Below are positions 36,259-46,553 of a stretch of DNA of 64,000 bases, in pieces. A program made the translations under genes and the position numbers. Location: positions 109,783 through 173,782 of the forward strand of contig JBKXSZ010000001.1 of NCBI GenBank assembly GCA_047017005.1, written 5' to 3'. The notes beneath the pieces are model-generated. The model had not been told where the DNA came from. It searched no databases and was given only the letters and a program-made list of their open reading frames with translations. The stretch comes from JBKXSZ01 sp047017005. Its GTDB lineage: Bacteria > Bacillota > Clostridia > TANB77 > CAG-508. Position 1 is the stretch's first letter, and every line of letters begins with the position of its first letter.

Positions 36259-36460
36259 CGTATTACGAGCATTTTTAATAACTTTTTATGTTAATTCTAG
36301 CAAGTATTTTCCGGTTTATATTAAATCACTTATTATTCTACACTTTTTTCCAGATTTTTCAACCTTATTTTCTCTTTTTCTTTCTCCTTTTCCTCTCTTT
36401 TTTACGGATGCTTGTTTTTCTGCTTTTATTAAGTTTCTATTACAAATGAAGACACCGCTG

Positions 36461-36503
36461 AAAAAAGAAGATAGTAAAATAGCTTTTTACTATTTTACTA
36501 TCT
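36461..36503 (-). terminator. Terminator between surface modules 2 and 1
   Basis: AGATAGTAAAATAG/CTATTTTACTATCT forms a 14-bp perfect stem, and the minus strand continues CTTCTTTTTTC. The intergenic stretch 36259-36460 shows nothing else. Confidence 0.88.
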
Positions 36504-36563
36504 ATGCTTTTCATTTATCCCTTTTAATATTTACTTCTTCTTATTTTGTCTTTCTCAATAATA

Positions 36564-39500
36564 TTATTTTCTCTTTTTCCCTTTTAGTACTTTTTTCTGA
36601 ATAAAGACAATTCCAACTATTAATACAATTCCTAATGTTAGTCCTAAGATATAGTAAATTCTTGCCTGTCCTGTTGGTGGAGTAATTGTTACTTCTTGTG
36701 CTTTGTCACTATCAATTTCAGATGGTGTTTTATTTGGGTCATGATTTCCTAATATAGAGCTTTCTTGTCTTCTTCCTACTGGATTTGTCGTTTTTACTAT
36801 CTCTGCTATATTCTCATAAGTTAAATCATCTTCTCCATCTTCTGTTGCAATTACTTTAGTTAATACTAATTCTACACTGGCCTTTGTATCGTTTTCTGTC
36901 GCTCCATGTCCAATTCCAGCTCTTGGTTTTAATCCTACTGAACCAAGTTTATCTGTCTTAATTATAGTTTGATATTTACTTAAATCAATTGTACTATCCA
37001 CTAATCCTTGACTCTTTAAGTCATCTTGTGTTGTTACACTCCAATCCGGGTTGTCTGATGGGTTAAATTTCAAGTTATTCGATACATAATCTACAATCGT
37101 ATTAGCACTTGATGCTACCATCTTGTTCTTATTGCTACTATTAACAATTCCTGTATAATAGAAATCTTGGTCATCGTAGTCTACCTCACCGGTATTGCTT
37201 ACGGTAAATCTATATCTTACTTCTAAGGTTGCTCCTTGCATTAATTCATTATCAATTTCGATAGAAGCGATACCACTAGATAATAATGGTCTTGTTCTAT
37301 TGATTCTATCTCGTACAGTTTCTCCAGCTCCGTAACTTGGCGCTATCCATTTTACGTAATTTACATTTCTATCTGGTGATGCGTCAATTAATACGGTTCC
37401 ATCTTCTAAGGTTAGTTTTAATTTCTTTATTTCTTTTGATAATACAAATTGTGCCTTTGGTCTTTGTACTAATCCTAAATCAATATTCTTCGTGTTTTCT
37501 GCTGGATTTTCAATTTCTATACTCATTCCATTCGTATCTGCATATTGATATGTTTGTGGTATTAATTCATTTTTAATTCTTGTTTGTTCTGTTGCTGTTA
37601 ATGTATCTTTATTATTTATTTTATTGATAATGCCTAGTAGACTTGCATTTTTATTATTTTGTACTTTGAAGTTTGTATTGGTTGTAACTCTTCTTGTATA
37701 ATCATCTTTTGCATCGGATAATAGGCTTCCGCTTCCCTTCTGGAATACAGTGGATTTATAGTCTTGACCATTATATGATTTTGCATTTTGTCCACCTTTT
37801 CCACTTACCATTACTGTCTTTTCTGTATCTCCGTATTTAAATCTTATCATAAAGTTACCTGGAATAAATGAGCTTATTTTATATCCTGAGCTTGTAGAAG
37901 ATACTTCTTTCCATAGGTATTTACTACTTCCTCTTAATTCAATTAACTGTATCGTTATTCCATTTACAATTGGTTCTCCACTATTTCTTGCTCCATCTCC
38001 TACTTTTGCTCCTCCTGATGTTGAAGTTATTTTTGCTGTGTCTTCCCATACAAATCCAGAAGCCTCTCTTTCTTTGTCTGTGAATTTTAATGTTAATGGT
38101 GGAGCATAGTCTGTATCATCTTCATAAGTAGTTTTATCTCCAATTCTAGCATTTGCTGGTGCAGAATCTCTATCAATCACACCTTCTACCGCTCCTGACG
38201 TATTATAGGTTGCGTAAGAGCTTATTTCTGCTAGATTATCTTTACTTCCGTTCATGATGATTCTACCGTTGCTATCTTTATTTACTTCATATTTTATATA
38301 GATTTCAAAAGTATCTCCAGATTTTAATTTTACATTCTCTAAGCTTCTTGTATATTTTGAAGTATATCCGCTAAACGTATGTTTATTTCCATATTTTGCA
38401 TTATCCGTCCATGTAATATTGTATCTTGTTCCGTTAAGCATTGCATAAGTTTCTACAATGTTATAATCGGAATCCTGATAATCAATTAACTCTTTTATTT
38501 GTGTTAATACATTTGTCTGATTTCTTACACTAATTTTATAGGTTGCAAATACACGAAGTTCATTATTCATGGATGCTGTAGATTCTCTTCCTGTCTTTCC
38601 TGCATTTTCGTTATAGATTCCTGTTAGTCCATCGATAGCTCCACTACTATATTGATCCATACGATAATTATAGTCTGAACGATAAATTCCTCTACTATAT
38701 GTCATTCCATAATAGTTAACATCGCTATATTTAACACTAATTTCATAACCATTTTTTCCACTTCTTTTATCATAGGCATAACTTGCTGTTTTTCCATTGA
38801 TGGTTACATCCATCTTTTGTAAATCTTTCATCACTGCTAAATCCGCTGGATTTCTTTCTACTAATCCTAAGTTAATATTCTTTGTAGAAGTTGCAGTTCC
38901 TGGAATCGTATAGCCTGCTGTTTTCGTACTAGCGTTAATTAAGAAATTACTATTATGATTTACATAGCTAGCATGATTTGCTTTTGTATATGTTAAATTC
39001 ATTGTCTTTGTTCCACTAGGATTTCTTGCCTGTCCTTCTGCTATTTCTGCAAATTTATTGTTAAATGCTGTTCTGCCAGAAGAACTTTCTGCTGCTTTTG
39101 AGTTATTCGCATAACCAGAACCTCCATATAGAACTGGGGTTGTAGATTTATATGTCATTCCATCATAGGTAAAGATAATATAATAATCATTTCTCATTGG
39201 TAAGTTTTTAAACTGATATACACCATTGCTTGAAGTTGTTGTAGAAGCTACTTTTCCGCTTCCATTGTATAAAGTTACCGTAACACCAGCTACTCCAGAT
39301 TCCCCAGATTCTTTAATACCATTTGGTGTATTTCCTTTATTTAATGGAGCATCATTCCAAACAGTTCCTCCTACCTCTGTTGTTAATTGTACCGTTTTTG
39401 AAGTAATCGTCTTATTCTCTTTTTTCTTATATAGCTCTTCTACTGCTAATAGCTTTTGTGCTGTTATTCCGCTATATTTTCCATTTAAATCCCAATATTT

Positions 39501-40418
39501 TCCGTGTATATTCATATGATGAACCTTAAATTGTAGTTTAATGGAGGTAATTCCATTTGCTTTACTTACTGGGATTTTAATATAGAAGTTACTTCCTGGT
39601 TTTATATTCTCTGGAGCAATATAGGTTCCATCTGCTTTCGAAAACACCCAATCATAATATCCAATTTCTTTTCCATTTTGGTTCAATACTTTTAGATTAT
39701 CACTATTGGGAGTAATTCCTCCCCAAGTATTGGTATTTTCTTGTACATAACCTGTTAGTTTGAATGGCCCTATAATATAGTTACTACCACTTACTTTCAT
39801 CTTAGGAGAAGTAGATGCAAAAGCTGGATTAAATCCTCCTGCATTCTTTACAGCATTAGCATAATTTTTATACTTTTGAGATGTATTATATACTTTATCA
39901 CTGTCTTTAGCTGCTTTCTGTGCAAATTCATTTAACTTTTCTCCCACATCGATAGGTTTCCAACTTCCTTCTATGTTAATAGAAGTTCTCCAAACAGCAT
40001 ATTGTTCTTTTTGTGTAGAAGCAATGGAATACATATTTACTCCCGAGTCTTCATATAGCCATTTATATTGTTTCTCATAAGTAGAAAGAATATAGGCTGT
40101 GTCAATCGGTAATGTATGACTACTTCCTTTGGTATATCTTGTAGTTTTTGCCATATCCTTGATATAATCTCCATTATGTATATGCTTTCCATGTTCGATA
40201 CAATATATCATAAGATTAGCAAATGAACCCACACCATTTGTTTGTGCTACACGAAATTCCGATATAGCAATAGCATTTTCGCTCTTCCATGGATATTTAC
40301 TTTTATATTTATTCCATGTTGAATTTACATTAATAAAGGCAGCTTTAGATATAATGGGAATAAAACATATGCAAAGTACGATAAGTATCATTAATCCTAT
40401 TTTAGTCTGTTTTTTCAA
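36564..40418 (-). CDS. thioester-domain surface adhesin (module 2, gene B)
   Basis: A 1284-residue exported protein starting at a TTG behind GGGGGAATACAA. A signal sequence (about 1-27) is followed by a thioester domain with LMIYCIEHG (Cys73) and KEQYAVWRTS (Gln139). SdrD B-like domains are at about 350-430 (GGTVWNDAPLNKG) and 790-880 (ASGFVWEDTAKI). The C-terminus is ITPPTGQ, a helix and KKVLKGKKRK. TPPTG is a variant of the (S/P)PXTG signal known for clostridial class B sortase, but no sortase is in this window. It is second in the module, 19 bases after its gene A, and shares its domain order with the 27050-31210 gene. Confidence 0.9.
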   Translation of the reverse strand: MKKQTKIGLMILIVLCICFIPIISKAAFINVNSTWNKYKSKYPWKSENAIAISEFRVAQTNGVGSFANLMIYCIEHGKHIHNGDYIKDMAKTTRYTKGSSHTLPIDTAYILSTYEKQYKWLYEDSGVNMYSIASTQKEQYAVWRTSINIEGSWKPIDVGEKLNEFAQKAAKDSDKVYNTSQKYKNYANAVKNAGGFNPAFASTSPKMKVSGSNYIIGPFKLTGYVQENTNTWGGITPNSDNLKVLNQNGKEIGYYDWVFSKADGTYIAPENIKPGSNFYIKIPVSKANGITSIKLQFKVHHMNIHGKYWDLNGKYSGITAQKLLAVEELYKKKENKTITSKTVQLTTEVGGTVWNDAPLNKGNTPNGIKESGESGVAGVTVTLYNGSGKVASTTTSSNGVYQFKNLPMRNDYYIIFTYDGMTYKSTTPVLYGGSGYANNSKAAESSSGRTAFNNKFAEIAEGQARNPSGTKTMNLTYTKANHASYVNHNSNFLINASTKTAGYTIPGTATSTKNINLGLVERNPADLAVMKDLQKMDVTINGKTASYAYDKRSGKNGYEISVKYSDVNYYGMTYSRGIYRSDYNYRMDQYSSGAIDGLTGIYNENAGKTGRESTASMNNELRVFATYKISVRNQTNVLTQIKELIDYQDSDYNIVETYAMLNGTRYNITWTDNAKYGNKHTFSGYTSKYTRSLENVKLKSGDTFEIYIKYEVNKDSNGRIIMNGSKDNLAEISSYATYNTSGAVEGVIDRDSAPANARIGDKTTYEDDTDYAPPLTLKFTDKEREASGFVWEDTAKITSTSGGAKVGDGARNSGEPIVNGITIQLIELRGSSKYLWKEVSSTSSGYKISSFIPGNFMIRFKYGDTEKTVMVSGKGGQNAKSYNGQDYKSTVFQKGSGSLLSDAKDDYTRRVTTNTNFKVQNNKNASLLGIINKINNKDTLTATEQTRIKNELIPQTYQYADTNGMSIEIENPAENTKNIDLGLVQRPKAQFVLSKEIKKLKLTLEDGTVLIDASPDRNVNYVKWIAPSYGAGETVRDRINRTRPLLSSGIASIEIDNELMQGATLEVRYRFTVSNTGEVDYDDQDFYYTGIVNSSNKNKMVASSANTIVDYVSNNLKFNPSDNPDWSVTTQDDLKSQGLVDSTIDLSKYQTIIKTDKLGSVGLKPRAGIGHGATENDTKASVELVLTKVIATEDGEDDLTYENIAEIVKTTNPVGRRQESSILGNHDPNKTPSEIDSDKAQEVTITPPTGQARIYYILGLTLGIVLIVGIVFIQKKVLKGKKRK

Positions 40419-40437
40419 ATTGTATTCCCCCTTTCCC

Positions 40438-43400
40438 TTAATCTAAAACTTTCTTTTTAATAAAGTAAATCCCTGTACAAATTGTTCCAACAGCTGCTAG
40501 AATAATTCCAACGTATAGTATTGCTCTACCTGTCTTTAAAGATAGCATAACATCTGCTGAACTATAATCATTTTCTTGTGTATTCTTGTTTCCTGGTGTC
40601 GAATTATAATCTGCTACATTATTTTCATTATAGTCTTCTGCAATTTCTACGTTGTTATTAATAATATCTAAGTCTTCTCCATTTACGGTCTTTATTAGAA
40701 CTAGTTTTAATGTTTTGGATTCACCTGGTTCTAATTTCGTATTAGATAATGCAATACTTGAAGCATTTCCATCAGAATCTATGTACCAATCTGGATTCAT
40801 ATTTGCATCAAATTTTAATCCTTTTGGTAAGTAATCTGTTACCTTCTTTGCGTATCCTGCTAATTTCCCTTCATTCTTTACTGTAACGTTATATTCAATA
40901 ATAACATTTGTTCCATTGATGTTTTTATAGTCTAGGTCTACTTTGGCTAATTTTGAATTGTTATATTCGTAGGTTTTCGTCGTTTTACTGTTTTGTACTG
41001 TTACCTTTTGAACAGATTTATCTAGGGATAAATCAAATTTGTCTGTTTCAATTAATCCAATATCAATATTACCTTTACTGATTTTGTCAATTGTTATGGT
41101 ATCCGTAATAGCTGCATTGATTACTTGTCCATCTAATTTGATTTGTTGACCTACTGCATCTGAATTTAGATTACTATCTACTCCTTGTTTTTGATAAGTA
41201 GTTAGTCCATATTGGTCTGCATTATAGATAAAGACTACTTGATAACTACCTTTCTTTAGTTTCTCGAATTGATATTCTCCATACTGGTCCGATACAAGTT
41301 CTAATCTTTCTCCAGTTTCTGATGTTACATATTGTTTCGTATTATTATCAATTAGAATTGCTCGAATGCCACTTAAAGTCGATTCATTTTCATCGCGTTT
41401 TCCATCTTTATTACTGTCTAACCATGCTGTTCCTCTTATTTTATATACTGGTGCATTTGGGTCATCTGGATTTTCATCTGGTTCTATAATATGGTCTACA
41501 TCATCTGATTTTTCTTCTTCTTCCTGTTTATTCGTTACTGTTGCTGTATTCTTTATATTTAAGTCCTCTTCTCTTCCTTCAATCCCCTCGACAATTGTTT
41601 TTATCTTTATTGTCATAACATCTTCAGGTTCTAAACCATAATCAACACTAACAATATTGGTATCTGCTATATATCCTTCTTCCCATTCTCCATCATTTAT
41701 TTGATATTTTACTTCTTGTACGGCTAATCCTTCTGGTACATAATCTACGACATTAGAAGTAGAAGAATATACATTAGATTCATTTTTTACTGTAATGGTA
41801 TAATTAATTTCTTGTCCTATTGAAACATATTCTTCTTTTACATCTGCTTCTTTGGTAATGGATAGTTTTACTTTTGCGAAATGTGCTACTATCGTATTAG
41901 ATGTATATTCTTCTGTTCCTGTTCCAGAAAGAGTTGATTTTAAAACAATATCTTGTTCTACTTGTCCGTCGATTGCTCCTATTACCTCGCCTTGTATATG
42001 TAACGACATTTCTTCTTTACTTGCTAATGTTCCAATTTTAAAGTTTAGTTCTCCTGTATCTGGGTTATAGCTACTTCCTTCTTCTGTTTCATTTTCTTCA
42101 TTGATATAACGATATGCATGTACATTCTTTAAGTTCTTTGGTACCATCATTTTAAAGGTAACATTTTTAATTTCTCTATCACTATGATTAGTTACTCTTA
42201 TGGTAAAGTTTGCATTATTTGGTAAGTCTTGCGTGCCTCCTTGATAATATAAATCTGGTCTTTCTTGTCCGATTAAATAGAAGAAAAAGTCAGCTTTTGT
42301 TATGGTTAATTCATTACTTGCTGCCGTAATGGTTCCTTCTAAATTATCTGCTGTTATATTAGCTGATATTTTTATTTTCTTTTCTGCACTTCCCTCTAAA
42401 TCCTTCATTCTTACTTTAAAGGAAATTTCTTTTGTTTCTCCAGCTTTTAAATCAAAAGGTGATTCACTAATTGTTGATCTATCAAAAAATCCAACATGTC
42501 CCGCTGCTATACCATTTTCCGATGTATCTGTTTCATCTGTTGTTTTATATACTACATAAGTAGCTCCATCTGGTATTTGAACTGTTGAGAAAGAAGCTCC
42601 TGTAACATCTACTTTTCCAGTGTTTGTGATTTTGGCTTTGAAATCTACAATTGCTCCTTCTTTTAATGTTGTTTCCCTGTTTTCTGGATAAATTTCTAAT
42701 TTTACTTCTGGACCCTCTCCTGTTGTTAGTCCAACCTTATCTGCTTCTGTTACATCTTGATTATTACTTCTTGTAAGAACTTGTTTTTGATAATAGGTTG
42801 CAAAAGTTCCATATAGATTATTATTGTGACTTAAGTTTTCTGGTATCTCAAAATTATATTCAAATTGAATACTTTCTCCTTGTGCCAATGTTTTATTATT
42901 TACTACAATTAAATAGGACTTTACTTTTGTATAATCTGCAGGTGAAGTAGTCCAACCGTTATTTGAATTCTTTAAGTCTCTGTTTGCCTCTCCATTTTCT
43001 GAATAATAGATTTCTACATCTTCCGCTACTAACCCATTTGCTCTAATAGCTCCTAACATTTTTCCATCAATTGTCGTTCCTAAATCTTGTGAAGAAACAA
43101 TAGATTTATTTCCCTTAAATGGCGTTCTTCCTAAAAGAGTAATTCCGTTTGTATTTACTCCTGTGTTGTTGATAACCGTAAGTGTCATTTTTGCATTTTT
43201 TGCATCTGCATGGGTTTCTATTTTTCCGGTTACTTCTCCTTGTTTTACAGAAGTAATACTTTCTCCTTGTTCATTAAAATCTGCTATTGTAGAGATATTT
43301 ACCATTCCATCTGGTGCTACTGCTCTTGTCTCAATACTACTACTTCCTTTCTCTCCTCCGTTTTCGTATTGGGTAGCAAGCTCATTTGTATAGGTTATAT

Positions 43401-45480
43401 TAATATTCTCTGTTTTGTTTGGTGATAACTTGTCTAAAGTTAAATCCATTTTTAGATATAGATTAACTCCTTTGGTAACAGCATCTAACATATATCCTGT
43501 TTGTTTACCTGTTAAAGTCACACGGATAATTTGTCTTCCATTTTCTCCTGTTACTACTTCATAATTTTGTATTGCTAATTTGTTTTCTTCATTAAATAGT
43601 AATTGTATTTGTTTTAGTTGTACATTTTGTACATAGCTTGGCATTTCAATTTCAAAACATGGATTTTGGAATAAATCATAATTGTCTTTATCTGTTCTTA
43701 AGATTGCTTTTAATTCGATTCCTTCATTTTTAGCAATAGTAGAAAAACTCGTTTTATTCATTTCTATATCTACTTTTGTTATTGGTTCTTCTAACTTCAT
43801 ATCTGCAGCTACTTCTGCTTTTGCAATATTGCTATTTTCTAAAGTTGCTTCTCCATTTACAAAGGTTCTCAAAGCTTCAAATGTTTTTTCTTCTTCTTTG
43901 GTATAGCTTACTTCTCCTTTAATTGCTTTTACATGTTGTACGGTAAAGTTTCCTTCTTGTACGGGCTTACTGGTAACAATACGAATAATATCTGTATCTT
44001 GATTTTCATAAGTAATTACAAAATTTCCTTGTTCATCCGCTTCTGTTTTATTATCTATTTTAGCAATTACTTCTCCTACATTGTTTTGAATCTCTATCCA
44101 TCCGTTTGGTCCGAAGAATGTATCGAAATCTTGTTTTGAAATGATTGTTTTTTGATAATAGGTATTATGTATCGTTCCGAAATTGGTATCTGTTAATATT
44201 TCTTTTTCTTCCTTTGTTTTATTATCTACTTGTGTGGAAACAAATTTATCATCTGTCATCATAAATTGGATTCCATCAACTAATCCTGAATAGTGAATAG
44301 ATACTGTTTGTTTGGTTTGATATTTTTTCTCTAATTTTTCTACATTCTCTTTTTGGTTTTCGGTATTTGTGTATAAATATCCCTTATTGGCTGCTTCTGT
44401 TATTCCTACTTGATATCCTACAATTCCTCCTATTTGCTCTTTTACCTTTTGACTTAATATATTTTCTGTTTTGTTTTCTACTATAGCGCTTCCATAAGTG
44501 GTAAGGTTTGCTTCTGTTTTTTGCTCAATTGTTATTTCGTCTTTTCCGATTTTGTTATAAGTATTTTCTCCATAAATATAACTGATTTCATATTGTTTTG
44601 GTGCTTTTTTCCAGCTAATTATATTTTGTTCATTTGGTAGATTATTTTCTTGAATTATTAAAGTATTTGTTTTGCTATCATATTGATAATTTTCTTTTGC
44701 AATAGCTTTTCCTTCAGATACAATTGCTAAACTGTCTATTTTTTCTTCTTGTATCGTTGGCACTGTTATTTTAATCACTTGTTTTCCTATTGGCATACTG
44801 TTATTTTCTAGTCCTACTGTTACCATAGTTCCTAACATAACACCCTTTTTTTCTCCATTTGCAAAAGGAACATAATTTGTTATCTCCTGTTGTAATAGTA
44901 CTTTATTTTCTGCTGTCCATGTTAATTGTAGGCTTATTTCTTTCTTTATATCAATTTCTTTTCCCTCATTATTGACATATTTTCCGCTAAAAGTTATTCT
45001 ATTTTCTTGATTAAAGTTTGCTAAAGAAATACTATCTTCTTTAATTGCTTTAATTGGGATTGCAATTACACTTTCTGCTCCACTTGCTATTTGGTTTAGT
45101 GTTACTTTATTATCTTTTACTTCTCGCACAATGTTTAAGTCTTCTTGACTTTGTTGCATATTAAAATTAGCATTTGCATTTTTTTCGTTTGCATTTGCTT
45201 GTATGCTTCCTGTTTTTAGATATCCCTGTTTTACTTTAATAGAGAAATATAGAATCAAATCATCTTTGTTTAAGTCACCTACTATTTGATGTCTCTTTTC
45301 TCCATTCTCACCTAAAAAGTAACTATCAAATTCTACATTGCTATTATTTGTTGTAACACCCTGTTGTTCTAGCTCGCTATCTGCAGCATAAACACCATTT
45401 GCTAAAACAGAAATATTAGCAAATGTAATAGCTACCATCAAAATACTGGCTGTTAATTTTTTTACCCTTTCTCTAAGCAT
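40438..45480 (-). CDS. DUF11-type surface stalk protein (module 2, gene A)
   Basis: A 1680-residue exported protein. The signal peptide (about 1-32) and the TTNNSNVEFDSYF segment match the module 1 gene A closely. A long beta-rich region (about 40-1000) is followed by DUF11-like repeats (about 1000-1330), an SdrD B domain (GTAWLDSNKDGKRDENES, about 1355-1440) with a calcium-loop-like pattern, and a C-terminal stalk. The C-terminus has SADVMLSLKTG followed by a helix. The overall order is the same as in the 31232-36181 gene, so the two arose by duplication of the A-B pair. The start is behind AGGAGGAAC. Confidence 0.9.
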   Translation of the reverse strand: MLRERVKKLTASILMVAITFANISVLANGVYAADSELEQQGVTTNNSNVEFDSYFLGENGEKRHQIVGDLNKDDLILYFSIKVKQGYLKTGSIQANANEKNANANFNMQQSQEDLNIVREVKDNKVTLNQIASGAESVIAIPIKAIKEDSISLANFNQENRITFSGKYVNNEGKEIDIKKEISLQLTWTAENKVLLQQEITNYVPFANGEKKGVMLGTMVTVGLENNSMPIGKQVIKITVPTIQEEKIDSLAIVSEGKAIAKENYQYDSKTNTLIIQENNLPNEQNIISWKKAPKQYEISYIYGENTYNKIGKDEITIEQKTEANLTTYGSAIVENKTENILSQKVKEQIGGIVGYQVGITEAANKGYLYTNTENQKENVEKLEKKYQTKQTVSIHYSGLVDGIQFMMTDDKFVSTQVDNKTKEEKEILTDTNFGTIHNTYYQKTIISKQDFDTFFGPNGWIEIQNNVGEVIAKIDNKTEADEQGNFVITYENQDTDIIRIVTSKPVQEGNFTVQHVKAIKGEVSYTKEEEKTFEALRTFVNGEATLENSNIAKAEVAADMKLEEPITKVDIEMNKTSFSTIAKNEGIELKAILRTDKDNYDLFQNPCFEIEMPSYVQNVQLKQIQLLFNEENKLAIQNYEVVTGENGRQIIRVTLTGKQTGYMLDAVTKGVNLYLKMDLTLDKLSPNKTENINITYTNELATQYENGGEKGSSSIETRAVAPDGMVNISTIADFNEQGESITSVKQGEVTGKIETHADAKNAKMTLTVINNTGVNTNGITLLGRTPFKGNKSIVSSQDLGTTIDGKMLGAIRANGLVAEDVEIYYSENGEANRDLKNSNNGWTTSPADYTKVKSYLIVVNNKTLAQGESIQFEYNFEIPENLSHNNNLYGTFATYYQKQVLTRSNNQDVTEADKVGLTTGEGPEVKLEIYPENRETTLKEGAIVDFKAKITNTGKVDVTGASFSTVQIPDGATYVVYKTTDETDTSENGIAAGHVGFFDRSTISESPFDLKAGETKEISFKVRMKDLEGSAEKKIKISANITADNLEGTITAASNELTITKADFFFYLIGQERPDLYYQGGTQDLPNNANFTIRVTNHSDREIKNVTFKMMVPKNLKNVHAYRYINEENETEEGSSYNPDTGELNFKIGTLASKEEMSLHIQGEVIGAIDGQVEQDIVLKSTLSGTGTEEYTSNTIVAHFAKVKLSITKEADVKEEYVSIGQEINYTITVKNESNVYSSTSNVVDYVPEGLAVQEVKYQINDGEWEEGYIADTNIVSVDYGLEPEDVMTIKIKTIVEGIEGREEDLNIKNTATVTNKQEEEEKSDDVDHIIEPDENPDDPNAPVYKIRGTAWLDSNKDGKRDENESTLSGIRAILIDNNTKQYVTSETGERLELVSDQYGEYQFEKLKKGSYQVVFIYNADQYGLTTYQKQGVDSNLNSDAVGQQIKLDGQVINAAITDTITIDKISKGNIDIGLIETDKFDLSLDKSVQKVTVQNSKTTKTYEYNNSKLAKVDLDYKNINGTNVIIEYNVTVKNEGKLAGYAKKVTDYLPKGLKFDANMNPDWYIDSDGNASSIALSNTKLEPGESKTLKLVLIKTVNGEDLDIINNNVEIAEDYNENNVADYNSTPGNKNTQENDYSSADVMLSLKTGRAILYVGIILAAVGTICTGIYFIKKKVLD

Positions 45481-45790
45481 ACAAGTTCCTCCTCTTTGCC
45501 TGTCTTTTTCTTGTGTTTGTTTTTCCTTTTTTCTACTTTTTCCTACAATATATATACTTTTATTTTTACATTTTTTATTTTCTTTTTCAATGGGAGTTTT
45601 TTCCTAGTAATCCAAATCTGCTCTATCTCTTTACGGAAGCTTATTTCATGGAATTCATTAATTTTTCATGACATTTCTGTGACATCTTTGTAATAATTTC
45701 CCTTTTTGTCGTTTTTTCTTTTTCCTTTTTTCCTACTTGTTTTTGTCACTTTTTTTTCTTTTCCCTCATACAATATAACGTACTAAATCT
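45481..45790. other. Upstream region of surface module 2
   Basis: No gene is seen. A direct repeat TGACAT at 45669-45674 and 45680-45685 (11 bases apart) is noted as a possible operator. No convincing minus-strand -35/-10 pair was found for the module. Confidence 0.35.
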
Positions 45791-45821
45791 ATTAATACTT
45801 ACTTTTTGGGTGCATATGATA
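45791..45821 (+). promoter_or_regulatory. Mother-cell sigma-E/sigma-K-like promoter
   Basis: CATATGATA (45813-45821) fits the -10 of sigma-E/K promoters (CATAnnnTA), and AATACTT lies about 13 bases upstream as a weak -35. Transcription would begin near 45828, just before a TTG-started small gene. Confidence 0.4.
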
Positions 45822-45851
45822 TAGAAAGTGAAAGAAAAAGGAGGGATTGAT

Positions 45852-46031
45852 TTGAATTCAAATCAAAATAAAAATATAAATCCTGGGAATCTGGATATTG
45901 CTTCCATGATGAAGCTACTATCACAAATGGATAAAAAACAATTGGAAGAGGGAATTGGAAAAGCAAATCAAATATTAAAGTCAAAGGATAAGAATGCAAT
46001 TGTAGAAGAAATAAAAAAGAACATGAAATAG
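45852..46031 (+). CDS. small protein 1 of a possible sporulation operon
   Basis: A 59-residue protein starting at a TTG (45852-45854) five bases after AAGGAGGGAT; an in-frame ATG at 45828 would sit at the predicted transcription start. It is helix-forming and rich in Lys, Gln and Asn (MNSNQNKNINPGNLDIASMM, then KKQLEEGIGKANQILKSK). No domain is recognised. It is the first of three closely spaced genes (next starts 10 bases after its stop). A coat or forespore role is only suggested by the promoter type. Confidence 0.6.
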   Translation: MNSNQNKNINPGNLDIASMMKLLSQMDKKQLEEGIGKANQILKSKDKNAIVEEIKKNMK

Positions 46032-46040
46032 AAATGGGGA

Positions 46041-46553
46041 ATGTCTATGAAGGAAGAAGATATGTCTGGTATGATACAAAACTTGAGTTCTATGTTAAAT
46101 AGTAAAGATATGCCAGAAAATATTAAAAATGCTTTACAAAATTTTACGAAAAAAAATTCTTCAGATTCTAGTAATGGCTCTGGACAAGAAGAAGAGAATA
46201 TAGATAAAAGACAAAATACAAGTTCTAACAATTCAGACTTTAATATAAACCCAGAAATGTTAAGTAATCTTGTTTCTATGTTTAATAATTCATCTTCTTC
46301 TAATTCTAATGCAAGTTCTAATGCAACGGAGAATAATGGCCCTTCTATTGATATGGAAACTCTATTAAAAATGAAAACGATTATGGAGAAAATGAATAAT
46401 AACAAAAATGACCCTCGTTCTCAATTGCTTTTATCTTTAAAGCCATATCTTAAAGATAGTCGAAAGGAAAAAGTAGAGCAGTATATTAAATTATTTAACA
46501 TGAGTAAAGTACTAGAAGTGTTAAATTTTACTGGTGGTGATAAGAAAAAATGA
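46041..46553 (+). CDS. protein 2 of a possible sporulation operon
   Basis: A 170-residue acidic, Asn/Ser/Met-rich protein without signal peptide or membrane segment. The middle (about 40-100) is low complexity. The C-terminal part, about 130-170 (RSQLLLSLKPYLKDSRKEKV, then QYIKLFNMSKVLEVLNF), looks like a compact helical domain and is likely the conserved part. The start is preceded by a GGGG site. It overlaps the next gene by four bases (ATGA), indicating translational coupling. I do not recognise the family. Confidence 0.6.
   Translation: MSMKEEDMSGMIQNLSSMLNSKDMPENIKNALQNFTKKNSSDSSNGSGQEEENIDKRQNTSSNNSDFNINPEMLSNLVSMFNNSSSSNSNASSNATENNGPSIDMETLLKMKTIMEKMNNNKNDPRSQLLLSLKPYLKDSRKEKVEQYIKLFNMSKVLEVLNFTGGDKKK

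Noticed and set aside
27050..45480. Reading the surface genes as one prophage or transposon insertion
   Set aside because: No integrase, transposase or terminal repeats; base composition equals that of the neighbours.
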